This document shows positions 1-10,004 of a DNA stretch of 64,000 nucleotides, in pieces; position 1 is the stretch's first letter; each line of letters begins with the position of its first letter. The notes under the pieces were generated by a model. It saw only the letters and a list, made by a program, of their open reading frames with translations. It made no database searches and was not told where the DNA came from. This DNA comes from Austropuccinia psidii. Lineage: Eukaryota; Basidiomycota; Pucciniomycetes; Pucciniales; Sphaerophragmiaceae. The DNA lies in contig JALGQZ010000013.1 in assembly GCA_023105745.1 (NCBI GenBank), positions 26,579,605-26,643,604 of the forward strand, written 5' to 3'. The position numbers and the translations under genes are program-made.

Positions 1-143
1 GCGACTCCCCTGTCCCTGATACTCTGTTGGCTCAAAGACTTACGTCTTGTTGCCCATCTTAGGTTCGCTGCGACTCCCCTGTCCCTGATACTCTGTTGGC
101 TTAAAGACTTATGTCTTGTTTCCCATCTTAGCTCCTTTTTACA
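1..143 (+). repeat. Copia-1 5' LTR, 3' end only
   Basis: It matches 4561-4703 of the 3' LTR with three substitutions and ends in the same ...CTCCTTTTTACA. It contains one partial (1-61) and one full (62-130) copy of the 69-bp repeat that is also found in the 3' LTR. Confidence 0.95.
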
Positions 144-157
144 GATTATGAGACTGG
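144..157 (+). promoter_or_regulatory. Copia-1 primer-binding site (candidate)
   Basis: GATTATGAGACTGG follows the LTR directly. Its TTATGAG core is the complement of the initiator-Met tRNA anticodon region, the site used for half-tRNA priming by copia-type elements. The match is shorter than in Copia-2, so this is an inference. Confidence 0.55.
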
Positions 158-170
158 TCGTCTTTACATC

Positions 171-1280
171 ATGAACAATCGAAACTTTGAGCTTCCTGAA
201 GAATTAAAACTCTCGAGTACCAACTACCTACAGTGGAAGCCTCGAATGAAAAATCTCCTCACCTTGTTTGGATATTACCACCTCATCACTAGGACCAAAA
301 CAAAAGAGGAATCCGCCATTGCAGACAAACTAGATCAACGTCGAAAAGAAAAGGCTCTGGCAATTCTTTGCCTAAACTGCGATGTGAAAGTTGCTGACCA
401 ATTCATCCTCGAAAGCAACGACGATCCCAGTGCTTTCTGGGAAATTGTCGACAAAAGTTTTTCCCCTAAATCTGTTCAAAACCAAACTAAATACTTCAAT
501 GAAATTTTCTCTTTCGATCTCACTTCTGGACAAATAGATAACAACATCAAAGAAATAATGAGTATCACCCGTAACCTCTGTAGCCTCATAGACAACAACA
601 AAACAAAACCCTCTCTTCTCATAGATTCCATGATCGCCATATGGGTTATTATTAACCTACCTCCTCATCTAAAACTCATAGGCGAAATCTTATTGCAAAA
701 CTTCAATGGTAATACAAATCCTCCCTCCTTAAAACACCTCTGGGAAGAATTCCGACTCTATTCACAAAGACAAAATCATAAAAACTCTTCAGCTCTTGTC
801 TCCATTCAAGGAAATCCAACAGCCAGCCAACCAAACCTACCTGTTCAACAAAATTCTCATTCTAACCACCCAAGCAATTCCTTCAATAGTAATTTCCCTC
901 GTCAAAATCAGCTCAAAAATTTTCCTCGATGTGCTCCTGGATGGCACAATCCCTTAACAAAACATAAAGAGGAAGACTGTTCCTTCCTCAAACCCAAAGG
1001 AGCTAAACCAACAGTCGCCTTAAATACTCAAGCTAAGCTAAACAAAAGCCAAGCTATTATCCTAGACTCTGGAGCAACTGATTCCATGTTCAATCATATG
1101 GCATACTTCACCGAATTTAAAGACTCAACGCGAGTCATCCTTTTAGCGAATGGATCCCAAATAACCGCAAAAGGCATAGGAACTGTCAAGATCGAACTTC
1201 CCCATTCCTATCTAGAAATCAAAGAAACCTTTATTGTCCTGACCTATCCAATTGCCTTCTTAGTATGGGGTCTCTCCTGA
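171..1280 (+). pseudogene. Copia-1 Gag and protease
   Basis: This is the first frame of the copia polyprotein, starting at an ATG 28 nt after the LTR. Residues 1-210 have the look of a copia Gag (LxxxNYLQWKxRM near the start). A Cys/His cluster begins at C254 (C-A-P-G-W-H ... H ... C), a variant zinc finger for RNA packaging. The aspartic protease site is D299-S-G-A. The frame runs out at 1280. The true continuation, with the motif LLSMGSLLK, is in the next frame and starts near 1245, so a small indel lies around 1235-1250. Seen: frames and motifs. Known: these products form the particle and cleave the polyprotein. Inferred: loss of the Gag-Pol fusion. Confidence 0.9.
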
Positions 1281-2395
1281 AAAATCACTACGTTCTTCAA
1301 CCCCTTAACGGTAACAGCTTTAAAATTACTGACCGATCCAATAGAACAATTCTTGAAGGAGATTATTCCTCCGGTGCTCTAATTGTCAAACAGTTCCAAT
1401 CATCCTCCACCAGTTATGTCAACACAACCCCAAACAAATTAGTTACACTACACCGATCCAGTGGACACCCTTCTTTTGACTACTTTATGAAAATGTATCC
1501 CCATCTCAATGTCCAACCATTCTCCTTCTTAACCTGTGATTTCTGCAAAATGACCAAGAAGCCCTTTTCTGGCCATTTTCCTCCTGCCACCGCTAAAGGA
1601 GAAACTCTCCATCTTGATCTCTGCGGCCTGATCACTCCGCCTTCCAAATCTGGGGTCAAATACTTCCTCAGAATAGTTGACTCTTTCTCTCGCTATGTCT
1701 GGGTAGTCTTCCTACAACAAAAATCCAAAGCTAAAGAAAAGATCAAGAACTTGATCCTCAAAATTCACCAAACTCCTCTATCAAAAGTATCTAATGTAGT
1801 TTCCAACAATGGTTCTGAATTCAAAAATCAAGACTTACTCACCCTTTTTCAAAAAGAAGGCATCACTTATCTCACTACATCCCCCTACACTCCGGAACAG
1901 AATCCAGTGGCCGAAAGAGGAAATCGAACCACCATGAATAAGGCCAGATGCCTTCTCAAAGACTCTGGCCTTCCTCTTTCCTACTGGGCTGAAGCAGTCA
2001 ATACAGCCGTGTACCTAGAAAATCTGACCCCAAACAGTTCCATCGATTTTGAAAAACCTTTTCAAAAATGGCACTGTCGGGAACCCTCACTCAAATACCT
2101 CCATCCCTTTGGATGCCTTGGTATATACTACAACAACTATATTAATGGAAAGTTTTCAGACAGGGGAGTCAAAGGAGTGTTCCTGGGGTACGGGGAAGGA
2201 CATCGCAGTTTTGGAATCCTGGACGTGGAGAAAGGTAATGTCATTCTTTCTCACCATGTAAAATTTGACGATGATGTTTTCCCTTATAAAGACCTCGCGT
2301 TCCCTAAACAAGAATCTCTTGACCTCTTTTTTCATGACCCCCCTTTTTTTTGCCATCTGACTCTGCTTCTTTGCTTTCGCTCAAATCACCTGTAA
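1265..2395 (+). pseudogene. Copia-1 integrase
   Basis: The region holds a GAG-pre-integrase zinc domain (H..H, then C-D-F-C, residues about 65-95) followed by an rve integrase core. Of the DDE triad, the first Asp is in HLDLCG and the Glu in PVAERGNRT, but the second is Asn (N181 in SNNGSEF, where copia integrases have TDNG). That change should abolish strand transfer. The frame overlaps gag at its start and the reverse transcriptase frame at its end. The 3' shift falls at a C6T8 run at 2338-2351, where a one-base assembly error is a real possibility. Confidence 0.9.
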
Positions 2396-4182
2396 CCAAT
2401 AAAAATCTCCCTCTGATTTCCCTGCCGATTGAACCAGAAGTGATCCCCACAGACATCTTGACCACTCCAATGACCAACTTGCCTAAACACAAAGGGTACA
2501 CCTGGGTCCCCGAAACCACCAATCTCAACCAGAACAAAATCATCAGCGACATTGATCCTCGAAACATCCTAAATGAATCCAGACGAAAAATCCACTCTAT
2601 CAACTCTGTCAGTACCCTTAACTCAGATCCAAAAAACTATATTCAAGCCTTGCGGAGCCCAGAAAAAGATTTCTGGATTGACGCTATAAGAAATGAACTC
2701 AAAAATATGACCAAACATCAAGTATGGACCCCTTCAAATCATCCACCCTATTTGAAGCCGCTAACTACCACCTGGGTTTTCAAAAAGAAGACCAATGAAA
2801 ATGGCAATCTCACTAAATTCAAGGCCCGACTCTGTGTTAGAGGCTTCAGTCAAACAGAAGGCATAGACTACGACAAAGTCTTTGCTCCCACAGGAAGACT
2901 GGCTTCCCTTCGACTTCTTCTTACCCTTTGTTCTCTGAATAAGTTTGAAGTCCACCAAATGGATGTTCGATGCGCCTTTTTAAATGGAAAACCAAAAGAA
3001 GAATTATATATTTTTTATCCCGATGGTCTCCCTCAATCCAGCGAATTCAAGACACTACGACTAAATAAATCCCTCTATGGTTTAAAACAAAGCCCTCGAT
3101 GCTGGCACTCCCAACTCAGAGGCACCTTGATCAAATTAAATCTACACCCTTCAGAAATAGATCCTTGCCTATTTTACAGTAAAGACAAACTCAAACCCCT
3201 CTACTTATATGTTCATGTTGATGATCTCCTTTTTGGAGGTAGCTGGGTATCCGACTTCAAAGATAAAATACAAGAATATTCTGACATGGAAGACCTAAAT
3301 GTCAGTAAATATGCCCTAGGCATTCGAATCATACAAAAAAGAGAATACACCAGCCTCATTCAAGATAAAATGATCTCCAAGATACTCACCGAATTCCAAA
3401 TGGAAAAATGTAGAGGAAACTCCTCCCCCCTTCCTTCAAACTATCAAGAACTTAAAAATTCTGACCTGGTCGAAACAACCAAAATCCCTTTCAACTACCG
3501 ACGAGTCATTGGACTTCTTCAATATTTGGTCCAATGCACTCGACCTGACCTTGCCTTCTCTATCTCATTCCTATCCCAATTTTTAGAAAACCCTAAAAGT
3601 CGACACTATCAAGCAGTATTCCATGTTCTTAAATATCTATCCCTCACCAAGACCCTAGAGCTTAAACTAGGAATCCAAGGTTTAACTCACTCCCCTGACA
3701 AAATTCTATGTTTTACCGATTCTGATTGGGGAGGTGCAAATGAGAAGAGATCCTTCTCTGGGTCTGTTATTTATTTTTTTGGCACCATTGGGTGGAAATC
3801 ACAGAAACAACGTGTCGTTGCTCTTTCTTCCGCTGAAGCAGAATACAATGCCCTGAGTAGCTGCTGTCAAGATAGTGAATGGCTATGCCAACTCATCTCT
3901 GAAATTACGTTCAAGAAAATCACTTCCACCATCTATTCTGACAATCAAAGCTCCATAGCTCTTGCCTCCAATTGTATCTACCATCATGGCACAAGACACA
4001 TTGACTTCAGACTTCATTTCGTACGATCCCTAATCGAGGATGAGAAAATTATGCTAAAGTATATTCCTACTCAATATATGGTGGCTGATCTACTCACCAA
4101 AAACCTTCCCTACCCAAAATCAAAAGGTCATATCGAAATCATCTTTGGAGGTCAACACAAGTTGCAAGGTACGGAGGAGTGA
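2350..4182 (+). pseudogene. Copia-1 reverse transcriptase and RNase H
   Basis: This is the longest intact block of Copia-1. The RVT_2 domain starts near residue 130 (WVFKKK, KARLCVRGF, FAPTGRL) and has the catalytic V290-D291-D292 in YVHVDD. RNase H follows near residue 455 with TDSDWGG, SSAEAEY, SDNQSSIAL and GTRHIDFRLHF, so its acidic residues are present. The stop codon TGA overlaps the first three bases of the 3' LTR. No own start codon is expected, because this is the tail of the polyprotein downstream of the frameshift at the C/T run. Enzymatically this half looks complete; expression would need the upstream shifts to be absent. Confidence 0.92.
4173..4179 (+). other. Copia-1 polypurine tract
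   Basis: GGAGGAG directly precedes the 3' LTR (starts TGAAAGAATTACC). It is the expected plus-strand primer site and lies inside the last codons of pol. Confidence 0.75.
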
Positions 4183-4703
4183 AAGAATTACCTATAATTT
4201 ACCCGATTATGGAACTCTCTTTTACCTTACTTTTCTGAGAGTACTACTTTAAGACTAGTATCGTCTAGCTTTTTTTTGTTACTACCCCATTGTTTCCATA
4301 CCCTATCAAACAGATGGGGTCCCCTTTTTTTTTATTTAAACTAGTCTTCATCTCTTGTTCCATTGTTCCCCATCTAGTTCTTTCTGTTCCTCTCTCTTTC
4401 GTCCAGGTTCGCTGTGACTCCCCTGTCCCTGATACTCTGTTGGCTTAAAGACTTATGTCTTGTTGCCCATCTTAGGTTAACTACCTTGTCAACTTGTCTC
4501 CTTGCTCTTCTGCAATTAATCTAGTTCTTTCTGTTCCTCTCTCTTTTGTCCAGGTTCTCTGCGACTCCCCTGTCCCTGATACTCTGTTGGCTTAAAGACT
4601 TACGTCTTGTTGCCCATCTTAGGTTCGCTGCGACTCCCCTGTCCCTGATACTCTGTTGGCTTAAAGACTTACGTCTTGTTGCCCATCTTAGCTCCTTTTT
4701 ACA
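4180..4703 (+). repeat. Copia-1 3' LTR
   Basis: The LTR runs from TGAAAG after the polypurine tract to TTTTTACA, 524 bp. It contains pyrimidine-rich stretches and three copies of a 69-bp repeat. The right end is defined by identity with the end of the 5' LTR at 143. Confidence 0.9.
4406..4690 (+). repeat. 69-bp tandem repeat in Copia-1 LTR
   Basis: Copies start at 4406, 4553 and 4622, each beginning GGTTC and ending CCCATCTTA. The first is separated from the second by 78 bp, and a larger block of about 146 bp that includes the pyrimidine-rich leader is duplicated as well. Each copy contains AAGACTTACGTCTT, a short inverted repeat. Repeats of this type in LTRs are often enhancer-like; that function is inference. 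Confidence 0.85.
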
Positions 4704-4737
4704 ACAATACATAATAGAAAGGTGTCAGGTTTGAGGG

Positions 4738-5110
4738 TGTTGTTGCTCAATATATATTATAATTGATATGAATTAATTTTATTAATAAATATAATTATTA
4801 TTCACTACGATCTACTATCATTAATGTAATTACGTATATAAATATGTATACTATCAATTGCAAGTTACGCTTTGAGAGTCTCCCCTTTTGGTGCGTACCT
4901 GAAGTATAAAAAATTATTATAGAATTTTTTGAGATTAGTAAATTTTAGGAAAATAATAAAAGAGAAATCTCCCCTGAGGGAGTAATTTAATGAAGCGAAT
5001 TTGATTATTTATATTCTATTTACATGATTAATTAATTTGTCTTTATCATTAGGTTAGGTTTATCAATTATAAGCATATATTTTGTATTGTATGGTATGTA
5101 TAATACAACA
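4738..5110 (-). repeat. Copia-2 3' LTR
   Basis: It is 373 bp and bounded by TGTTG and CAACA. It has one copy of a segment (TCTCCCCTTTTGG...) that is present twice in the other LTR. Confidence 0.93.
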
Positions 5111-5118
5111 CTCCCTCC
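5111..5118 (-). other. Copia-2 polypurine tract
   Basis: On the - strand GGAGGGAG directly precedes the 3' LTR. Confidence 0.75.
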
Positions 5119-6480
5119 ATAACAACTTGTTATGTCATGTTGCTTCCGATTAAGAATTTCTTGACGTTTAGTTGGCCCAGACTTTTTGTCGTGATATCTG
5201 CCATTTGGTCATGAGTATTTATCCAGGCCAATTTTATCTTCTTAGAGTTAATCAATTCATTGATCAGATTAAATTATTTAATCATATGTTGGGTCTGTTT
5301 TCTACTAACTGTGTCATTAGCAATGCCTATTGCCATTCCATTTTCTGATAGTAATAGGGGGCAGAAATTATTTAATAGTTCATGGCACATGTTATATAGC
5401 CAAATACATTCCTTTGCCGCAAAAGAAAGTGCAATATATTCCGCCTGAGCAGTCGATGATGCCACTGTTTCCTTCCTCTTTGATTTCCAAGCTATTGGAT
5501 TTCCTCCATGCAGAATGATAAATCCATGTATTGATCTGTTCCCTTCCCCTCCCCAATTAGCATCGACATAAAATTTCAAGCTGTTAGATTCTTCATTTTC
5601 TGATATCTTCAGGCTAACGTTGTTGGTCTTTCTCAAGTAACCAATGAGGTTTTCAAGTGCCTCCCAGTGGAAAGGAGTTGTTCCCATTGAGAATCGTGCC
5701 AAGTAATTTACCACATAAGAAATATCTGGTCTTGTCCCCTGCGCGATGTACAGTAACATCCCTATTCTTTTTAAGTACTCCCTATCCATTTCTTTCGACG
5801 GATTGGAGATAAGATTGCAGTTTTGTGGTAAAGGAGATTTGGAAGTGATTCTGCTTGGCGATAAGTCAGTAAGTTTATCAATAAGTTCAGTCTGATTAAT
5901 CTCAAATCCATTATCAGTTTGCTTTATAGACAGCCCCACAAGACAACTTATTGCCACATCCCATTTGATCTGTAGGTGTCGATCCAATTCTGATGAGATG
6001 AACTGAATGACAGAGTCAGACAAACCTGCTAAGGCACCATCATCCACATGAATCCATAGCATGGCCTGTCCTTTGTCAGAATTGTAAAAGTAAGTGCTTT
6101 TATCCTCACCGTTATATTCAAATCCTATTCGCTGAAGAATATCTTTAAGGTGTACCCACCAGCACCAAGCCGCCTGTTTGGTGCCATATAATGCCTTCTT
6201 GGGCTTGAGTACGGTGTATTGCGGCAGGTCTATTCCTTTTGGTGGCCATATATATGGTTTTATCAATGATACTATGCAATAAGGCTACTTTTACGTCAAA
6301 TGTACGAACCTTCCATTTTTTCTTGCATGAGATTGAAAAAAGCATTCTAAGAGCCACAAAGGTAGGTGTTGGAGCAAATGTCTTGTCAAAATTGATACCA
6401 TGAATTTGCCAGAAACCTCTAGCCACCAATCGCCCTTTGAAACGTCCTGGTTTTCCTCTCTTCAAAAATACCCATTTCGT
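5119..6480 (-). pseudogene. Copia-2 reverse transcriptase and RNase H (decayed)
   Basis: Two - strand frames make up this block. The upstream one (6465-6145) holds KGRLVARGF and FDKTFAPTPTFVALRML, the start of RVT_2. The downstream one (6266-5274) holds KALYGTKQAAWCWW, the catalytic pair in HVDDGALAG, then RNase H motifs (YVDANWGGEGNRS, SSTAQAEYIAL). A frameshift separates them near 6262. RNase H ends early at a TAA at 5274-5276, and the rest of its tail (HDQMADITTK) is still readable to about 5120. The region 6466-6687 is the linker between integrase and reverse transcriptase and has stops. No function is expected. Confidence 0.9.
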
Positions 6481-6687
6481 ACTAAGGATAGATTCTCAAG
6501 GAGTTTCCTTTAGTGCCTCATTAATTTTAGTAGAAACAAAGAAGTTTTGTTCATTCATGCTTTCCAATTCCTCCATCATTGCCTTTTTCCATTGATCTGC
6601 TTGAGGTGAAGACACCGCCTCTTTAGAGGTTGTTGGCAAAGCTGTTCTTATATCACTTGATAAGTTTAACGTTGAAATAAAAGAGTC

Positions 6688-7155
6688 CTATGTATTGAGT
6701 TGTTTGATCATTGATCCATCAAATAGATTGGTCACCTGAATTTTAGATAGCATAGATTTTTTCATTGATTTCTTCTGAAAAAAACTTTCTTCATCAAATT
6801 TCATGCTAGCCAAACATATCACTGTCCCTCGTTCTGGGATCCAAAATAGCCACCCCTTAGAATCCTCCATTATTCCCAGATGATATCCCACTAAGCCTCT
6901 TGCCCCCAGGTCTTTCCTTGCTTGATGATTGAAAATATATGCCTTTGCACTGAATATTGTTAGCTGAACCAGCGATGGTTTCCTAGATCCTACTAATTCA
7001 TAAGGGGTCAGCTTGCTGTAGAATGTAAGGTTCAATTAAAAATCCATGCAGCGTGTCTAAAGGCGTATGGCCAGAGAGATGTCGGAAGGTTAGCAGCAAT
7101 CAAAGATGTCCTAGCAATTTATGATATAGTCCTATTTGTCCATTTTGATGGTGCT
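6688..7155 (-). pseudogene. Copia-2 integrase, C-terminal part
   Basis: The - strand frame 7035-6688 reads NLTFYSKLTPYEL, then GLVGYHLG and GWLFWIPERG, the typical region between the integrase core and reverse transcriptase in copia. Between 7036 and 7155 the core continues in broken frames. It stops where Gypsy-A inserted (TSD GTGCT, 7151-7155) and resumes at 17199. Confidence 0.85.
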
Positions 7156-8982
7156 TGTGAGCCTTAGAGGTAATTTCATATACCCAAAAGACCACAAATA
7201 CAAAAATAACATATTAATATAAATAAAATAAATTTATTTATATTATTAAAATAAAAATCAAAATATAAATATAAAATTATATTAAAAATAAAAAAATTAA
7301 TTACAATTTAAAAATAAAAATACATTAGATTTTGTAAGTGTAAAATTACATTTATACTTGAAAAAATTAAGTAAAAATGAAATTTTAACAAAATTGTGAA
7401 AAAATAAATAAATTTGGAAAAAAAGTTAAAAAAAATTACTATAGCTTTTTATCCAATAAATAAACATACAAAAATTATTCCATCATTGGATTCCTCATAA
7501 AAAATCAGGTGGGGTCACCTTTGAGTGAAATTCTTGTAACTCAACTCTAAATAAGCTTAAATTAAGTTTTTAGTATTTTCAATACAAAAGTTGAAAATCC
7601 TCAAAACTTTAATTTAATTCACACCACATGTGGTTTTAACCATCAATTTTTGTGTTAAAATTGAGGTGTTGTGTTTAGTTTAGAAGTTCTGAGGAATTGA
7701 AGTATTTTCAATTGAATTCAATCAAAATGTCAAAATGTGCGCATGTATTACATAAGTGAACTTTGATTTACATATGAGGTGTCAATTATTACTGTATTGT
7801 ACTGTACAATTAAATTGAATTACATATGTAAATTATAAGTATAATACATTATGAGGAATTAAAGGAAAAATAAATTGGAAAGATTAAATTTGGGGGGGAA
7901 AAGGAACTCCAGCTCTAAGGGGAAGCTAGACCCCCAAAATCCTTGCTGACAGGCGTGGGATGTCAAAATTCACGCAAAAGTTCATCACTTTTGGCCTGGA
8001 ATTGAGTTACAGGGTCTGTGGACTCAATTGATGATGAGGTTTTGATACCAACTGGGATAGTTTTAGCTGTTGCCAAGAGGGTAAAACTACCCTTAAGATA
8101 AAACAATCATATAAAAAACAGTTTTGACTGGTTTCTACGCCTCTGACACACATTCCGACGTGTTTTGAAGGCTCTAGGTCTGGTATTGCTATAGTAATGG
8201 CTGATTTAAGGGTCTAAAATGACTAAAAATGGCTTAAACCAGCCATTTTTGGTCTAAACCAGGGTTCAATGATGCCATAATTGGCTTTTCTGCTGTCAGA
8301 CTGTTTTTCACGACTGGCAAGAGTAACGTTTACTTTTGGAGTAAGAGAATTGATGGCTATAAAAGAATGTCTTCTTTGCCCCACTTTTCTCTTCATGTTA
8401 GAATCTTTTCCTTTTATAATTAGTTTAAACATTGTTAAACCAATCAATAAAAGATTCCAACCACCTTTTTTAAATCATTTTAAACCTTTTAACAACGTGA
8501 AAAAATCATTATAATCATTGTTTGTAACTCTTATAATCATTTTTACCCCTGAACCACCCCAAAAGTGAATTAAAGCATCTTTCATCACTGTAAACTTTGT
8601 CACTTTGTTTCCAAATTCACTCTGGTCACTTTTGGGCTTGTTTTCTCTTTAATATACTTTTTAAAGACTTTGTTCTTTAATTAATTTCTTTCAGTTCTTT
8701 GCTCAATTAATTCCAATTGAAATTGCTCTTGAAGAAATTTCTTTTGTAGCCTTAAGATATCTCTTGTAGAGTATTTTTTGGATAAATTTTTATTGTTGGT
8801 AAAACAATAAATCTTTATAATATTATTGTTTTATACTAGTAAAGTTATGAACAATAAAATTGGCGTGTTTTCTCTTAAAAATAATATTTCTTAGTATTTT
8901 TAATTGATTTTTACCTTATAAGAATTTTGAGGACAGGAAAAGTACTTGATTTTTAATCAAAGTTTCATATCCACACCTTAAA
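7156..8982 (+). repeat. Gypsy-A 5' LTR
   Basis: It starts TGTGAGCC and ends CACACCTTAAA; the other family copies end in TTACA, so the terminal CA is mutated. The TATA box is at 8358-8364. The last 110 bp are shared by all four young LTRs of the family. Confidence 0.95.
8358..8364 (+). promoter_or_regulatory. TATA box of Gypsy-A 5' LTR
   Basis: GGCTATAAAAG is conserved in all four young LTRs of this family (also 16570, 39549, 47765). It is followed 25-35 nt later by a pyrimidine-rich stretch suited to transcription start. It is placed about two thirds into the LTR, so U3 is about 1.2 kb. Confidence 0.75.
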
Positions 8983-9000
8983 TTTGGGGGCCCAGCCGTG
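8983..9000 (+). promoter_or_regulatory. Gypsy-A primer-binding site
   Basis: TTTGGGGGCCCAGCCGTG follows the LTR directly and is identical in Gypsy-C. The complement ends ...GGGCCCCCA, which could be the 3' end of a tRNA, perhaps tRNA-Pro. The tRNA assignment is inference. Confidence 0.6.
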
Positions 9001-9216
9001 ATATTTTACCTGTGACATATTTTTTTACTCTTTTTAAATCTTTTTTCTTATATTGAGAAATTCAAAAACATATAAAATACTTATAATTCAAAAAAAACCC
9101 ATAAAAAATAATTTTTTTCATATTATAAGTGAGGCTTATATTTTTATTTCTTTTTTGAAATATCCTTTTTTTTACTTAAGTAATTGGTTTATTCATTAAT
9201 TTTAGTGTCTGACAAC

Positions 9217-10004
9217 ATGGTAAGACAACAAAACATTGAAACAGCCTCAACAGTCACCAGCATTATTCCTGCTAGTACTGTTATTGTGACTCAAAATAAC
9301 CAACCTGAACCAATATCTTCTGAATTGATTAACTTGGACATAAGTAATACCCTTCAGAAAGCTAAGAATTTGGCCAATAGTAAGTTTTTTGACATAAAAA
9401 TACTATTTTAAGCCTCTTTAAACCATAATTATGCCTTCAACCAGGTCAGGAGCCAGCTACAACCCCTCAAGCAGCTCCCAAAAAGGTAATAGACGTGATT
9501 ATGGCAGAGGCCAATCAGGTACAGAAGGAAAAGGGTCAGTTGATGACTTCCAAACAACTAAACTGGGTCATTCTGAAGCTGATAATACCATTTTACCTTC
9601 AAAAAGAGCTGACACCGCCACAACAAGCCTCTGTGGACATATACAAAGCCAGGCACAGTGCATACAACAATGCACTTCAATTCAAAGAGTACCGGATTCT
9701 TGCATACCTGTGGAAGAATTGCATTAATTCTTACCTGGCAGTAAGAAAATTCCTGGGCCATCCCAACACTTGCAAATTGCTCAATGGATGGCATCTATTG
9801 ATGGAGAAGAAAAACATGATGCTTTTGACACTAGAATGGAGGAAAAACAACCCTCCACCACCCAAACCAGTGCCAAAAACAGGCCCAGTGGCCAGCAGCA
9901 GCAATTACAACATGAAAAAGCAGCCACAAACTCCAAACAAGGGCAAAGGGAAGGCACCAGCCCCAAAACCTTACAGCCAGGGCTACAGAATCCCAAAGAT
10001 TTAG
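9217..10004 (+). pseudogene. Gypsy-A ORF0 (spliced upstream protein)
   Basis: Exon 1 (9217-9379) starts at an ATG and encodes an acidic, Ser/Thr-rich stretch. A 65-nt intron (9380-9444, GTAAGT...CAACCAG) follows. Joining 9379 to 9445 keeps one frame, which continues through VIMAEANQVQKEKGQ, a helix-rich centre and a basic, Pro-rich end (KGKGKAPAPK). In this copy the frame stops at a TAG (10002-10004), where Gypsy-C has CAG. The function is unknown; I do not recognise a domain. Its position upstream of and overlapping gag, and its conservation between copies, suggest a real element protein. Confidence 0.7.
9380..9444 (+). other. Predicted intron in Gypsy-A 5' region
   Basis: It has a GTAAGT donor and a CAACCAG acceptor, 65 nt. 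It contains an ATG at 9431 that opens the alternative gag-pol frame. The homologous intron in Gypsy-C is 67 nt and has the same ATG. Confidence 0.7.

Larger units (their letters stand above)
1..4703 (+). mobile_element. Copia-1: Ty1/copia LTR retrotransposon
   Basis: The element has the copia order gag, protease, integrase, reverse transcriptase, RNase H between two LTRs. The window starts inside the 5' LTR, so the left TSD is not visible; the right flank begins acaat. The 143 visible bases of the 5' LTR differ from the matching end of the 3' LTR at 3 sites, so the insertion looks fairly recent. The coding part carries two frameshifts and is probably inactive as it stands, although one shift lies in a homopolymer and may be an assembly error. 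The element is rich in CpG, unlike the gypsy elements in this window. Confidence 0.95.

Noticed and set aside
8223..8514. Open frames on both strands in Gypsy-A/C LTRs (also near 16493, 39396, 47612)
   Set aside because: They coincide with the hairpin and TATA region of the LTR; conservation is explained by LTR identity.
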